DNA of 40,589 nt from Nitrososphaerota archaeon (GCA_005877075.1 VBPX01000031.1:1-40589), one strand, 5' to 3'. Counted from the stretch's first letter, positions 26,768-35,377 are shown. The notes: a model not told the origin generated them from the letters alone. Program-made: numbers and translations.

Positions 26768-27841
26768 ATGAAAATCCAGTATTTTTTGATTTCCTTTTTA
26801 TTTTTTATATTAATTGTTACTTTAACACCCCATTTTATATCATTTGCACATCTTACACATACACCTCATTACAATGGAGGTTCAAATAGGGACGGACTGG
26901 GAAAATACTATCCATACCTTGCGTTGGATCCAGAATACACGGTGCCTAACAAGCCAACCCAAATAACTTTTAGCATTCAAGATTTTGACGGAAAAGATGT
27001 ATACAATATTGAAGCCATGGTCGAAATCTATGAGGAAGGTACGGGTGAAAGAGTAAAAGGTTTCCCTTGGACTCTACACGAAATTGGAGACTTCAATCTA
27101 TACTATGTCTTTCCCCATTCGGGCAATTATGAAATAGTTCTCAGCGTTGCTAACGAAGATAGAAATGTTAGTCACGATCAATTAGATCCTCCAAGATCCA
27201 TTCTTTCCAGTTTGTCTGATTGTAATTGCCAACGTGTAATATTTAATGTCTCTATATCCAATTCTTGGGGATTGGTCAGGAATTCGCTCCTAGTGATTTC
27301 TATTGTAACTCCAATCGTAGTACTCGGAATAATTCTATCTAAGGTCTATTTGAAAAAGAGAAATCTGACTTTACATACGATACCTGAAAAAGAAACCCTG
27401 AAGTATATCATCATGTTACTTGCCATAGCTGGAGGTTTGGTACACTTGGCTATATTTCCAGAACATGGATCTTTACAAATTTACTATTCAGTTTTCTTAC
27501 TTGCTGCAGCAGGAGCCCAGTTAGCATATGGAATATTGTATATTTTGATTAATTTTGGATCTGAACCTAATGCGAGTAACAATAGGAAATTTATGTTAAG
27601 TCAATACAAACAAAGAGTTGCCTTAAATCTTTTTGGGTTGATTGGAACATCAGTTCTTATAGGATTGTACGCATACTCAGTCATTGTTGCTCCTCCACTA
27701 TCACCAGATAATAAATCAGAGAATATCGACATCGCAGGTATTATGGCCAAGTCGGTTGAGATAATGTTAGTCATTGGAATAATTTACTTACTAAAATGGG
27801 AAAAGAGAAGAATAAATAAGATTCTTGTCAACGTAAAGTAA
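26768..27841 (+). CDS. Exported multi-helix membrane protein with histidine-containing N-terminus
   Basis: I do not recognise this 357-residue protein. A signal peptide or helix covers residues 5-27. Just after it comes AHLTHTPHYNGG, a histidine group that could bind copper or another metal. Residues 45-165 are a beta-rich outside domain (TQITFSIQDFDGKDVYNIEA, FNLYYVFPHSGNYEIVLSV) that resembles YtkA/FixH-like domains. About five membrane helices follow (near 172-195, 213-233, 240-262, 285-305, 325-345). Thaumarchaea often carry such proteins among copper-handling genes, but no direct link is visible. Convergent with the next gene. Confidence 0.7.
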   Translation: MKIQYFLISFLFFILIVTLTPHFISFAHLTHTPHYNGGSNRDGLGKYYPYLALDPEYTVPNKPTQITFSIQDFDGKDVYNIEAMVEIYEEGTGERVKGFPWTLHEIGDFNLYYVFPHSGNYEIVLSVANEDRNVSHDQLDPPRSILSSLSDCNCQRVIFNVSISNSWGLVRNSLLVISIVTPIVVLGIILSKVYLKKRNLTLHTIPEKETLKYIIMLLAIAGGLVHLAIFPEHGSLQIYYSVFLLAAAGAQLAYGILYILINFGSEPNASNNRKFMLSQYKQRVALNLFGLIGTSVLIGLYAYSVIVAPPLSPDNKSENIDIAGIMAKSVEIMLVIGIIYLLKWEKRRINKILVNVK

Positions 27842-27985
27842 ATACGTAAAAAAACTATCTGAAAAAATAAACAATGACAGATAATAGAGTAGAACCTTTA
27901 TTCTCTTTATCTAGGAACAATAATTTGGCCATATTCTAGTTTAAACAAACAGACATTTGACGCTAACCCTTTCCTTTCACTTAAT

Positions 27986-28357
27986 TTACGAAGTGGCGAG
28001 TTTATTTACAACGGCCAAAATTTTTTTTATTAATTCAGTATGATCTATAGACTTGTCCATAGACACGAGAAGTAAATTATCATCTAATGGAATAGTCAGT
28101 AGCTTTATTTGTTCCCTTTCAGAAAAAGTATAAAGTACTTTACCAAAAACGTTATCAAAATCTCGTCTTAAAACATTATTTATGGCATATCCAAGATAGA
28201 GTCTCATTGAGCCATCGTCCCTTTCCATGGATGTTAGACCCTTCTTCATATCTCCTGCAATCAATTTCCCCATCTGATTAATTATTCCAACGAATCGTAT
28301 CTTCTCATTAATCTCAAAAAGGCTAGTACATAAATCACTCAAATTATATGACAACAT
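27986..28357 (-). CDS. Roadblock-like small protein (thaumarchaeal DUF6659-type)
   Basis: This protein of about 123 residues has the pattern of small thaumarchaeal roadblock-like proteins: a helix (NLSDLCTSLFEINEKIRF), the strand GIINQMGKLIAG, a helix (GSMRLYLGYAINNVLRRDF), then LYTFSEREQIKLLTIPLDDN. The frame extends to a TTG at 28429, but a TATA-like tttttaaatct at 28380-28390 places the transcription start near 28359. The ATG at 28357 (MLSYNLSDL) is therefore preferred. The 8905-9312 gene encodes a similarly built protein. Function unknown; the family name is not confirmed. Confidence 0.7.
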   Translation of the reverse strand: MLSYNLSDLCTSLFEINEKIRFVGIINQMGKLIAGDMKKGLTSMERDDGSMRLYLGYAINNVLRRDFDNVFGKVLYTFSEREQIKLLTIPLDDNLLLVSMDKSIDHTELIKKILAVVNKLATS

Positions 28358-28518
28358 TATACTATTAATATCATAATCATTTTTAAATCTAAAAAAACCT
28401 TCGTAGTAGTTTCTACACCAATTTAACAATTTTTTTCAATATTATGGCTCAATAATTACTAATTTTTTAGAAATTATTATAGAAATTTTAAACATTAAAT
28501 AGCAAAGGTCCATAAATA

Positions 28519-28527
28519 TTTTTAAAC
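28519..28527 (+). promoter_or_regulatory. TATA box of the 56-residue membrane protein gene
   Basis: The run tttttaaac is centred about 26 nt before the ATG at 28549, giving a leaderless message. It is among the clearest promoter matches in the window and supports the otherwise easily missed small gene. Confidence 0.55.
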
Positions 28528-28548
28528 AAGCTTTGATAAGGCAATCCT

Positions 28549-28719
28549 ATGGCTGATTCGATGTTAATGTATGCAATAACTACTGCGGCTTTTGTAATAT
28601 TCGTAATTATCTTAGGCTCATCGAGGGCCAAAAGATACAGGCATCGTTCTGCACCTGTTGCATCATCTGAAAACAAAAAAGTAAGGTATTCATCTGACGG
28701 GCAACCAATGTCAGATTAA
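28549..28719 (+). CDS. 56-residue single-helix membrane protein
   Basis: This small frame starts MADSMLMYAITTAAFVIFV and continues with one membrane helix (about residues 5-24), then a basic stretch SSRAKRYRHR and a polar tail ending DGQPMSD. Support for a real gene comes from a TATA element at exactly leaderless spacing, a ten-base T run directly after the stop (28720-28729), and the membrane-helix/basic-residue layout. I do not recognise a family. It sits between a roadblock-like gene and the eS1 gene. Confidence 0.65.
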   Translation: MADSMLMYAITTAAFVIFVIILGSSRAKRYRHRSAPVASSENKKVRYSSDGQPMSD

Positions 28720-28729
28720 TTTTTTTTTT
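28720..28729 (+). terminator. Oligo-T terminator
   Basis: Ten consecutive T residues follow the stop codon of the 56-residue protein gene. Oligo-T on the coding strand is the intrinsic termination signal in archaea. Confidence 0.6.
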
Positions 28730-28780
28730 CAAAAATTATAGAGTAATTTCTGTTTTGTTTTTAGAATCCACTAACGCACA

Positions 28781-28790
28781 ACTTATATTT
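28781..28790 (+). promoter_or_regulatory. TATA box of the eS1 gene
   Basis: The element acttatattt is centred about 26 nt before the ATG at 28811, giving a leaderless mRNA. It overlaps the TTG at 28790, ruling that codon out as the start. Confidence 0.55.
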
Positions 28791-28810
28791 TGGTCATAGG
28801 CGATTTTTTT

Positions 28811-29500
28811 ATGGTAAAAGGATCAAGAAGAGGCGGCAGAGTTAGGGACAAATGGAGAGATAAGCAATGGCTCATTCTTGACTCACCGAATTCATTTGGA
28901 GATTTTGGAGGTCATCATATAAATTATCTGCCTATAACAGATCCCGCTACGGCGAAAGGTCGAGTTGTAGAAAATACTTTATTTGATATAAAGAAACAGG
29001 ATCCGGCGGATCACAAGACCAAAGTGTTTGTAGAAATTGAAAATGTAAACGAGGGAATTGCCAGTACAATTTTTAAAGGGCATGAATATGGAAAGGAATT
29101 TCTGAGAAGCCTCGTTAGGCGTGGCAGTTCAATGATTACCCATATTCATAATTATAGTACAAACGATGGTCATGAATTTAGAGTAGAGATTGTTGCCTTT
29201 AGCCAACGTAGAATAAATTCTTCAAAGAAACATGAAATAAGAAAAGTAATCCATAAATTATTATCAGAAAGGATACCACAATGGGATCTTAAAAACTTCA
29301 TAAAACAAGTTACTGATGACAATAGCGAATTTAATAGAGAAATATTGGAAAAAGGAAAGAGAATTGCCTTATTGCGTCATATAGGTATCAAGAAGACTAA
29401 ACTTGTAACATCGCACAAATTATTAATTCAAAAACCAGATACTGAAAATCTAATCCCAAATAATGAAGAAACCCCCGTCAATGTTGAGGCAGGGACCTAG
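28811..29500 (+). CDS. rps3ae: Small subunit ribosomal protein eS1 (S3Ae)
   Basis: This is the archaeal/eukaryotic ribosomal protein eS1, a 40S-type platform protein. The N-terminus MVKGSRRGGRVRDKWRDKQW, the KGRVVENTLFD segment and the RNA-binding domain around IASTIFKGHEYGKEFLRSLV are all typical. The frame opens at TTG at 28790, but a TATA element at 28781-28790 overlaps that codon, so transcription should begin near 28811; the ATG there gives 229 residues. It leads a block with RNA-processing genes. Confidence 0.92.
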   Translation: MVKGSRRGGRVRDKWRDKQWLILDSPNSFGDFGGHHINYLPITDPATAKGRVVENTLFDIKKQDPADHKTKVFVEIENVNEGIASTIFKGHEYGKEFLRSLVRRGSSMITHIHNYSTNDGHEFRVEIVAFSQRRINSSKKHEIRKVIHKLLSERIPQWDLKNFIKQVTDDNSEFNREILEKGKRIALLRHIGIKKTKLVTSHKLLIQKPDTENLIPNNEETPVNVEAGT

Positions 29501-29552
29501 CATTTTTTAATTTGAATTTTGTTATGAGTATTATTGGCGATATTAATCTAGG

Positions 29553-29981
29553 TTGACGCTTTCTACAACTGTACACGTTGTAGTCCACGCAACAGAAGAT
29601 ATTACAAAAATTCTTTTCAAATTGAATGAACTTTTCTCCATCCCCAAAGGAAAATTTCTGATTTCACAGGCTAAAGGACATTGGGGAAATGAAATATCTT
29701 TATTGAGAGCAAATTGTGATGACAATGAATCAAACGTTTTATTGGAGAAGATAAATTCGTTGCTGAAAAAAAATGAAAAAAATTATCTTCTAGCCTCAAT
29801 ATCAGATTCTTTTGATGAAAAGGATAATTTTTACATTAGGTTGGATAAACAAGATATGTGTAATGGAATGATATCGCTTTCAAATCAGGATTCGATTAGA
29901 ATCAGATTTAAACCAACAAAGGAGTTTAACCAAAATAATAAATTCAGGGATCATGTGATCGACTTATTTACAAAAAAATAG
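29553..29981 (+). CDS. Exosome-associated RNA-binding protein (COG1325-like)
   Basis: The 142-residue protein resembles the small archaeal RNA-binding domain protein commonly found near RNase P and exosome genes. The features are VHVVVHATEDITKILFKLNE at the start, the conserved AKGHWGNEISLL in the middle and a charged helix at the end. It probably binds RNA in processing or decay; the exact role is unknown. The start is TTG at 29553. It lies between eS1 and Rpp30 on the same strand with short gaps, consistent with one transcription unit. Confidence 0.8.
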   Translation: MTLSTTVHVVVHATEDITKILFKLNELFSIPKGKFLISQAKGHWGNEISLLRANCDDNESNVLLEKINSLLKKNEKNYLLASISDSFDEKDNFYIRLDKQDMCNGMISLSNQDSIRIRFKPTKEFNQNNKFRDHVIDLFTKK

Positions 29982-30016
29982 ATCTTGGAATCCACGTCTT
30001 AGATATTAACAGAGCT

Positions 30017-30532
30017 TTGAAAATGACAAAAATCTTAGATCTAGATCTAATAGGTATTGATTCAACCAACTCTGCTAACATAAAACCAACGGAGAATATA
30101 GTTCTAAGAATGGATAAAAAATATCCAACTGCAGATTACTTTCACTATCTCTTGGTTTCAGATAATGTGAATTCAATGGATGGCAAAACTGATCTATTTA
30201 TTGTTGATCCTTTTCAAAGGAAAGATATACTTAAACGTAAAGCAAAGAGAGGACTTGGAATAGAAATCTCAATTACCAGTACAAAAAAACTTGATGGCAC
30301 AATGGTCGGAAGATGGATAAAAGAGGTAAAATCTATTTATCAATTCTGTAAATCGAATAATTGCCAATTCATATTATCCAGTGGCGCCAATTCCGTCAAT
30401 GAAATGATTTCAGCAAGGACATTTGAATCAATCCTGAAATTTATGGGCATATCCCCAAATAATTATTGGGAAGAATTTTCAGAATGGCTCGACTCAAAAT
30501 ATAAGGCTAGATGGACCTATGTTAAACCATAG
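30017..30532 (+). CDS. rnp3: Ribonuclease P protein subunit Rpp30
   Basis: Rpp30 is one of the protein subunits of archaeal RNase P, which trims the 5' leader of tRNAs. The TIM-barrel-like family is recognised by FILSSGANSVNEMISARTFE and FMGISPNNYW and by the FIVDPFQRKDILKRKAKRGL segment. At 171 residues it is shorter than many archaeal members, mainly at the N-terminus, where the usual early strands are missing or reduced. The start may be TTG at 30017 or ATG at 30023. It overlaps the Pop5 gene by 14 bp; Rpp30 and Pop5 form a subcomplex. Confidence 0.88.
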   Translation: MKMTKILDLDLIGIDSTNSANIKPTENIVLRMDKKYPTADYFHYLLVSDNVNSMDGKTDLFIVDPFQRKDILKRKAKRGLGIEISITSTKKLDGTMVGRWIKEVKSIYQFCKSNNCQFILSSGANSVNEMISARTFESILKFMGISPNNYWEEFSEWLDSKYKARWTYVKP

Positions 30533-30854
30533 AGAAAAAAGAAGATATCTTGCCGTAATGTACGAGGGGGACATTTTTTTCCAACCAAATCAAATGCATG
30601 AAAAAATCGTAAGTAGGTTTAAGGAACTTTTTGGTTTCCTGCACGCTGAACTTGCGTTTTTGAAACTGTATGATTCGGAATTGGATAGCATATTGTTTAT
30701 AGGATGTAAGCTAAAATACCTTGACGATCTTTTAGTTTCATTGAGTATGACTCAGCCTTCCCTGACCGTAGTCAGTTTATCAGGCACTCTTAAGAAGTTG
30801 AGAAAAAACGTTGCTAGATTAAACATCGGAAACATTAAAAATAATGCAAATTAG
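30519..30854 (+). CDS. rnp2: Ribonuclease P protein subunit Pop5
   Basis: Pop5 (111 residues) partners Rpp30 in RNase P and stabilises the catalytic RNA. The pattern is typical: an initial strand (REKRRYLAVMY), a helix (PNQMHEKIVSRFKELFG), a central strand pair with FLKLYDSELDSILFIGCKLK and a C-terminal helix (GTLKKLRKNVARLNIGN). Its start overlaps the end of the Rpp30 gene, consistent with translational coupling. The call rests on this layout and on the neighbour. Confidence 0.85.
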   Translation: MLNHREKRRYLAVMYEGDIFFQPNQMHEKIVSRFKELFGFLHAELAFLKLYDSELDSILFIGCKLKYLDDLLVSLSMTQPSLTVVSLSGTLKKLRKNVARLNIGNIKNNAN

Positions 30855-30877
30855 ATATATTGAGGGGATGACGTGAA

Positions 30878-30935
30878 CAAATGATGCTGCTCAAATCTGA
30901 GGAAAAATCTATGAAGATCTCGCGACGAACTGACC
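30878..30935 (+). ncRNA. Candidate C/D box guide RNA
   Basis: Within about 55 nt the four box motifs occur in order: C-like ATGATGC at 30881-30887, D' CTGA at 30897-30900, C' ATGAAGA at 30911-30917 and D CTGA at 30930-30933. The D guide (tctcgcgacgaa, 30918-30929) is 12 nt long and can pair with a target 5'-UUCGUCGCGAGA; the universal 23S rRNA segment ACGUCGUGAGACAG near the peptidyl-transferase centre is close, with a G-U pair replacing a G-C. An AT-rich ttagatatat at 30851-30860 could be its promoter. C and C' differ from consensus by one base each. Confidence 0.4.
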
Positions 30936-31188
30936 CATTTTATGAAATTCTAAAATGAAACAGCTTTTGGAGTTTCAACTCGAGATATTTTAATTTGCAA
31001 GGTATGAATACAAATTGAATTGGGATTGATTCTTCTGATTCTTCTAGCAAAACTGTAATATCACCTAACGCGGAGATCATCATATTCAAAATGCTGCTTA
31101 ACTTTCATGATGAAATCAATATCCTTGTGTTTAAAAGTAAAACAGTACAATATTATAAAGGGATAGCGATACGAGGAGGGGAGCGAAT
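30936..31188. other. Remainder of the region between Pop5 and the beta-propeller gene
   Basis: Together with the candidate guide RNA this makes a 334-bp region without coding sequence. It holds a TATA-like tattataaag at 31151-31160 and the purine-rich ggagggg at 31175-31181, 7 nt before the TTG start of the next gene. Nothing else was recognised. Confidence 0.5.
31175..31181 (+). promoter_or_regulatory. Shine-Dalgarno-like site deciding a TTG start
   Basis: ggagggg lies 7 nt before the TTG at 31189. It supports the TTG rather than the internal ATG at codon 19 as the start of the beta-propeller protein. Confidence 0.5.
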
Positions 31189-32688
31189 TTGATACTATTT
31201 TTGGCAAACCATTTTCACAACAGTTATGTTGTTGAAAAAATAATGATTTTTTCAATATTCATAGTTTCGGTGTACATTATTTGGTCTGTTTTGAGTATTG
31301 ATTCTTTTGCGTTACAACATTCTTCACTGGTAGTACTGAGCAACGATACTGTGGATTCAATAAACCCACAATTCTCCACATCACAAGACCGTATTTATGC
31401 ATCCTGGATTAGTAATGTCAATTCACAAAATAGTGATGTGATGTTCAAAAAGAGTGATAATGACGGGAAATCATTTTCAAAGCCTATCAATTTAAGCAAT
31501 TCATCCGGAATTTCAAACATAATAAAATTGAGGAATAGTAAAAATAATGTCTACATTACATGGGAAGATAAGCAATCAGATCAATGGAAATTGTTATTTC
31601 GCAAAAGTCAAGACTATGGTAAGAAATTTAGCAATGTATTGAATATTAGTAGAGGTACTGGTAACGTTCATCTTCATGATCTATCAGCAGAAGGAAAAAA
31701 TGTATACGTTGTATGGGCTGCAAATGAAAATATTTCATCTAAAATCAAGGAAGTTTATTTTAGGAAGAGTTCGAATTATGGTGATTCTTTTGGCGATACT
31801 GTTAATCTAAGTAATACAGATGATGATTCTCTCGATCCACATATAACCACAAGTCATGATGGGTCTACAATCTACATAGTGTGGACCGAATGTGATATTA
31901 AAGAAGATGATCCTATATGCAGGATTGCATTTACAAAAAGTTTAGATAGAGGCAATACTTTTACAATTCCCAAAAATGTAAGCGATACAACTCAATTTCT
32001 TAAACGAAAAACAAGTTATCATACACAGGATAGTGAATCTAAATCAAATAACCCCCAATCCTATCCAATAAAGAGTACAACAGGAGAAAAAGAAAACTAC
32101 TCTATAAATCCATCAGTTTTTACCACATTTGATGGTAAGATAGTTTATGTGTTATGGGAGGAAGATTTATTGAGTACAGGACGGACTGAAGTATTTCTTG
32201 GAGTTAGTAATGATTACGGTAAGTCGTTTAGCTCAACAATAAACGTTAGCAACACATCTGGAGTTTCTCGGCTTGCGCAAGGCCAGCTTGTAGATGAGGA
32301 CTTGTATGTAGTTTGGTCTGATACTTTAGATCAATACGATAAATTCAATGTCATGTTAAAAAAAGTTAGTTCAAAGAACTTATCTGGAAAGGCGATAAAT
32401 TTGAGCAACAATTCTGGAAATTCTGTCTCCCCATCCCTATTGATAAAAGATGATAGAATTTTTACTACCTGGGCCGATGAAAGTAATACATCTTCTATCT
32501 GGCTATGGTCCGGCCATGTTACGGGTTTATCGGGTATCAACACAAAACTGAATGGGAACAGTGAAGCAATTCCTACAAATCCTGTAATTTTCGATACGAA
32601 TGACAAGGCCTGGATTGGGTGGACAGAGAACAACAATTCCAGACATAAGATTCTTCTAATTGCACCAGAAAAAATGAAAAGTGACTAG
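31189..32688 (+). CDS. Exported sialidase/BNR-like beta-propeller protein
   Basis: This 499-residue protein has an N-terminal signal helix (about residues 19-42, ending near SIDSFALQ) followed by repeats of the type VYVVWSDT ... KKSSDNGKSF ... NLSNTSG, about seven times, as in sialidase-like (BNR) propellers. No sialidase catalytic residues were identified, so a binding or structural role on the cell surface is more likely. Start is TTG at 31189, preceded 7 nt earlier by ggagggg, an unusually clear ribosome binding site in a region where most genes look leaderless. An internal ATG at codon 19 could also serve. Confidence 0.8.
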   Translation: MILFLANHFHNSYVVEKIMIFSIFIVSVYIIWSVLSIDSFALQHSSLVVLSNDTVDSINPQFSTSQDRIYASWISNVNSQNSDVMFKKSDNDGKSFSKPINLSNSSGISNIIKLRNSKNNVYITWEDKQSDQWKLLFRKSQDYGKKFSNVLNISRGTGNVHLHDLSAEGKNVYVVWAANENISSKIKEVYFRKSSNYGDSFGDTVNLSNTDDDSLDPHITTSHDGSTIYIVWTECDIKEDDPICRIAFTKSLDRGNTFTIPKNVSDTTQFLKRKTSYHTQDSESKSNNPQSYPIKSTTGEKENYSINPSVFTTFDGKIVYVLWEEDLLSTGRTEVFLGVSNDYGKSFSSTINVSNTSGVSRLAQGQLVDEDLYVVWSDTLDQYDKFNVMLKKVSSKNLSGKAINLSNNSGNSVSPSLLIKDDRIFTTWADESNTSSIWLWSGHVTGLSGINTKLNGNSEAIPTNPVIFDTNDKAWIGWTENNNSRHKILLIAPEKMKSD

Positions 32689-32770
32689 CAAATAAAATTT
32701 CAGTTCATTTTAGGAAACCTCGATAGGCTACACTCTTTATTTTTACAACGATTATTATCATAGGGTTGTT

Positions 32771-33619
32771 TCAATTTACCCTACTTGCAATAATCTTATT
32801 TATTGGGAATCTCAAGTTTTTAGCAATAATTATTGCCAAGAATACTACTATCATTGTTAAGACTATAGTACCACTTGGAGCCAAGTTTACATAATATGAA
32901 AGTACTATACCAAAAACGACAGACAAAATTGAAATCACGCAAGAAATAAACAATGTCTTCTTAAATCCTTTTCCAATCATTAGTGCCGTTATGTTTGGAA
33001 TAACTATTAATGAAGAAATTAGAAGGACGCCCACAAGTCTTATTGAAGCAATTATCGTTATGCTTGCAAGAATAATAAATAGTGTATTAATCCATGTTAC
33101 ATTCAATCCACTAACCTTTGCTTGTTTCTCATCAAATACAATAAGCATTAATTTTTTGTAAAATACATAAATTACCGGGATAACTACGGCGGCTGTAATC
33201 AAAATCATAATTACATCATCATTACTTATAAGCAGAATATTCCCAAAAAGGAAACTAAATAAATTCAGTGTAAATCCTCCAGAAATACTGATCAAAATAA
33301 CACCGATGGCAAGACCTGATGTTAAAAGTACTGCAACAGAAGAATCAGGTGAAATCTTTGTTGATTCTCGCAATTTGTTCACACCAATTGCGGACAAAAT
33401 GGCTACAACGTAAGCAGTCCACAATGGATAGATTCCAGTGAATAGACCCAATGATATTCCTCCAAATGCTACATGTGCAAGAGCGTCCCCAAATAATGAA
33501 TGGCGCTTAAGTACTAGAAAAAGACCAACTATAGAACAAATTATGGAAATTGCTATTGCAGATATCAGAGCTCGTTGCATAAATCCAAATTGAATGATAT
33601 CAAAAAACATTTCCATCAA
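32771..33619 (-). CDS. Metal ABC transporter permease (ZnuB-like)
   Basis: The 282-residue protein is a typical membrane subunit of zinc/manganese ABC importers, with about eight hydrophobic helices and the hallmark sequence LVLKRHSLFGDALAHVAFGG near residue 38 that contacts the ATPase. Later helices include LFIILASITIIASIRLVGVL. It starts 9 bp after the ATPase gene. Metal specificity cannot be read from this subunit. Confidence 0.93.
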   Translation of the reverse strand: MMEMFFDIIQFGFMQRALISAIAISIICSIVGLFLVLKRHSLFGDALAHVAFGGISLGLFTGIYPLWTAYVVAILSAIGVNKLRESTKISPDSSVAVLLTSGLAIGVILISISGGFTLNLFSFLFGNILLISNDDVIMILITAAVVIPVIYVFYKKLMLIVFDEKQAKVSGLNVTWINTLFIILASITIIASIRLVGVLLISSLIVIPNITALMIGKGFKKTLFISCVISILSVVFGIVLSYYVNLAPSGTIVLTMIVVFLAIIIAKNLRFPINKIIASRVN

Positions 33620-33628
33620 ATCTCTTTT

Positions 33629-34387
33629 TTATTCTGGAGTATCCATTTTTTTCGAACTGCCAAAATGGAGATTCATGTGTGATTGCATCGCAAATTCTAC
33701 ATAAGATTTCATCCGTTCCTCATTTCCAAAGAAGTCTTTTGATTCCCCATGAAAGAACAATTTCTTATCAATACAGGCTACCTTATTTGCCAGTTTTTCA
33801 ACAGAGTTCATATCATGCGATGACCATACAATAGTCATTTTCTTATCTTTATTCAACTTAGTTAACAGCTCATAGAATTTTTCTTGAGCATTAGAATCAA
33901 TACCTGTGGTGGGTTCGTCTAATATCAGTAATTCAGGCTCTCCTACAAGGGCTTTAGCAATAATCACTCGCTGTTGCTGACCTTCAGATAGTTCACCTAT
34001 CCTCTTGTCTCCGTAGGCCTCTAATTCTACAAATTCAATTGCGTTTTCGATAGTTTCTTTTTTGATTTTCTTTCCAATCATGCCCAAGGAAACAATCTCT
34101 CTGACAGTTGCGGGAAATGTTTGCTCCACAGATTTTTTTTGCGGTACGTATCCGATTCTTTGGAAAGTTTTCTTGTCCTGTTTAATATCAGATCCAAAAA
34201 GATTGATTTGGCCTCTATAGTCGTTTAGTATCCCTAACATGCATTCAAAAAGGGTGGTCTTTCCTGCACCGTTTGGGCCAATTATTCCAAGAAAATCTCC
34301 TTTATCAACTGTAAAAGTAATATTGTCCAGTGAGGGAACCAATTCGTAGTAATATGTTAGATTCACTACATTCACGATTGGTTGCAT
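33629..34387 (-). CDS. Metal ABC transporter ATP-binding protein (ZnuC-like)
   Basis: The 252-residue ATPase has Walker A GPNGAGKTT (residues 36-44), the Q-loop region GYVPQKK, the signature LSEGQQQR, Walker B LLILDEPTTG and the switch SSHD. It energises metal import through the permease. Its start overlaps the end of the binding-protein gene by 16 bp. Confidence 0.95.
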   Translation of the reverse strand: MQPIVNVVNLTYYYELVPSLDNITFTVDKGDFLGIIGPNGAGKTTLFECMLGILNDYRGQINLFGSDIKQDKKTFQRIGYVPQKKSVEQTFPATVREIVSLGMIGKKIKKETIENAIEFVELEAYGDKRIGELSEGQQQRVIIAKALVGEPELLILDEPTTGIDSNAQEKFYELLTKLNKDKKMTIVWSSHDMNSVEKLANKVACIDKKLFFHGESKDFFGNEERMKSYVEFAMQSHMNLHFGSSKKMDTPE

Positions 34388-35355
34388 TCTAGTCCTGCCA
34401 TCAAATTTCTTATATTCTCGTGCATTTTGTCAATATATCCAATTCCTGCATCTTGTTGGCTTTTTGACAGTCCTTCTATAGGACTTAAAACAAGAACCTT
34501 GCCGTCCGGAATTTCTTGAGCGACTACCGATGCATAGCGTGGATCTATCAGATCTTCTGAATAGATTACATGCAATTGCAAACTCTTCGCAGTATTGATA
34601 ACATCTGCAAGTCGTTTAGGGGTTATTTCTGCTTCAGGCCCACTATTAGAAATACTGTGTTGATTTAAGCCGTATCGTTGAGCAAAGTATGAAAATGCAT
34701 TATGGAAAGAAATAAAGTCTTTTTTCTTGCATGATTCCAAATCAGTTCTTATCGTCTTGTCAAGTTTGTCAATTTCGTTTAAAAAATTCTTTGCGTTGTT
34801 AAAGTAGTTATCCCTGTTATTAGGATCAATCGTAATTAAACCATCACGTATGTTTTCTATCTCCTTCTTTGCGAGAAATGGATCCAACCAAACATGAGGA
34901 TCAATGGTCTTGTTACTCTTGTCTGTAAACGAAACATTCAAGCCGCTACTAGCGTCAATTTTATGACCAGTACTAATTTTTTCAATCCAGTTTTCAATTC
35001 CTAGCCCGTTGTATACTAAGACATCTGCAGAATTGACGCTTTGTATTTGATTTATTGTTGGTTCAAAATCATGTGGCTCCATCCCTATAGGTATCAAGAC
35101 AGATGATACTATCCTATCGCCACCAATTTTTTTGACGAATTCATGAATGGGGAAAAAAGATGATGCTACCTCTAATTTGTGTGAACTATTTGCAATAGGC
35201 TGCAATTCATGAACTGAACTTTCAGATGTACTGTTTGGAGTACTTAATTCTAAAGACAGATTTGTTTTTTGATTTTGTCCATACAAATTTTGATACTGTA
35301 CAGAAATTAGAATGGATAATATTAAATAAGACAAAAATATTATCTCTCCTTTCAT
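34372..35355 (-). CDS. Metal ABC transporter substrate-binding protein (ZnuA-like)
   Basis: This 327-residue secreted solute-binding protein of cluster A-I captures zinc or manganese. A signal peptide covers residues 1-27, with no lipobox cysteine. The metal ligands are in EPHDFEPT, TIDPHVWLDP and SFHNAFSYF, with an acidic ligand expected near SEDLIDPRY. It lacks the long histidine-rich loop of many zinc-specific ZnuA proteins, so manganese or zinc are both possible. It is the first gene of znuABC; a TATA box at 35378-35387 and a palindrome at the start point suggest repression by metal. Confidence 0.92.
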   Translation of the reverse strand: MKGEIIFLSYLILSILISVQYQNLYGQNQKTNLSLELSTPNSTSESSVHELQPIANSSHKLEVASSFFPIHEFVKKIGGDRIVSSVLIPIGMEPHDFEPTINQIQSVNSADVLVYNGLGIENWIEKISTGHKIDASSGLNVSFTDKSNKTIDPHVWLDPFLAKKEIENIRDGLITIDPNNRDNYFNNAKNFLNEIDKLDKTIRTDLESCKKKDFISFHNAFSYFAQRYGLNQHSISNSGPEAEITPKRLADVINTAKSLQLHVIYSEDLIDPRYASVVAQEIPDGKVLVLSPIEGLSKSQQDAGIGYIDKMHENIRNLMAGLECNQS

Positions 35356-35375
35356 AACAACATAGTATGTTATTA
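35355..35375. promoter_or_regulatory. Palindromic operator candidate at the znuA start
   Basis: The core aacata-g-tatgtt (35359-35371) is a perfect inverted repeat and extends on both sides with only one mismatched pair. It overlaps the presumed transcription start and lies between the TATA box and the ATG, where a bound repressor would block initiation. Confidence 0.55.
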
Positions 35376-35377
35376 AG

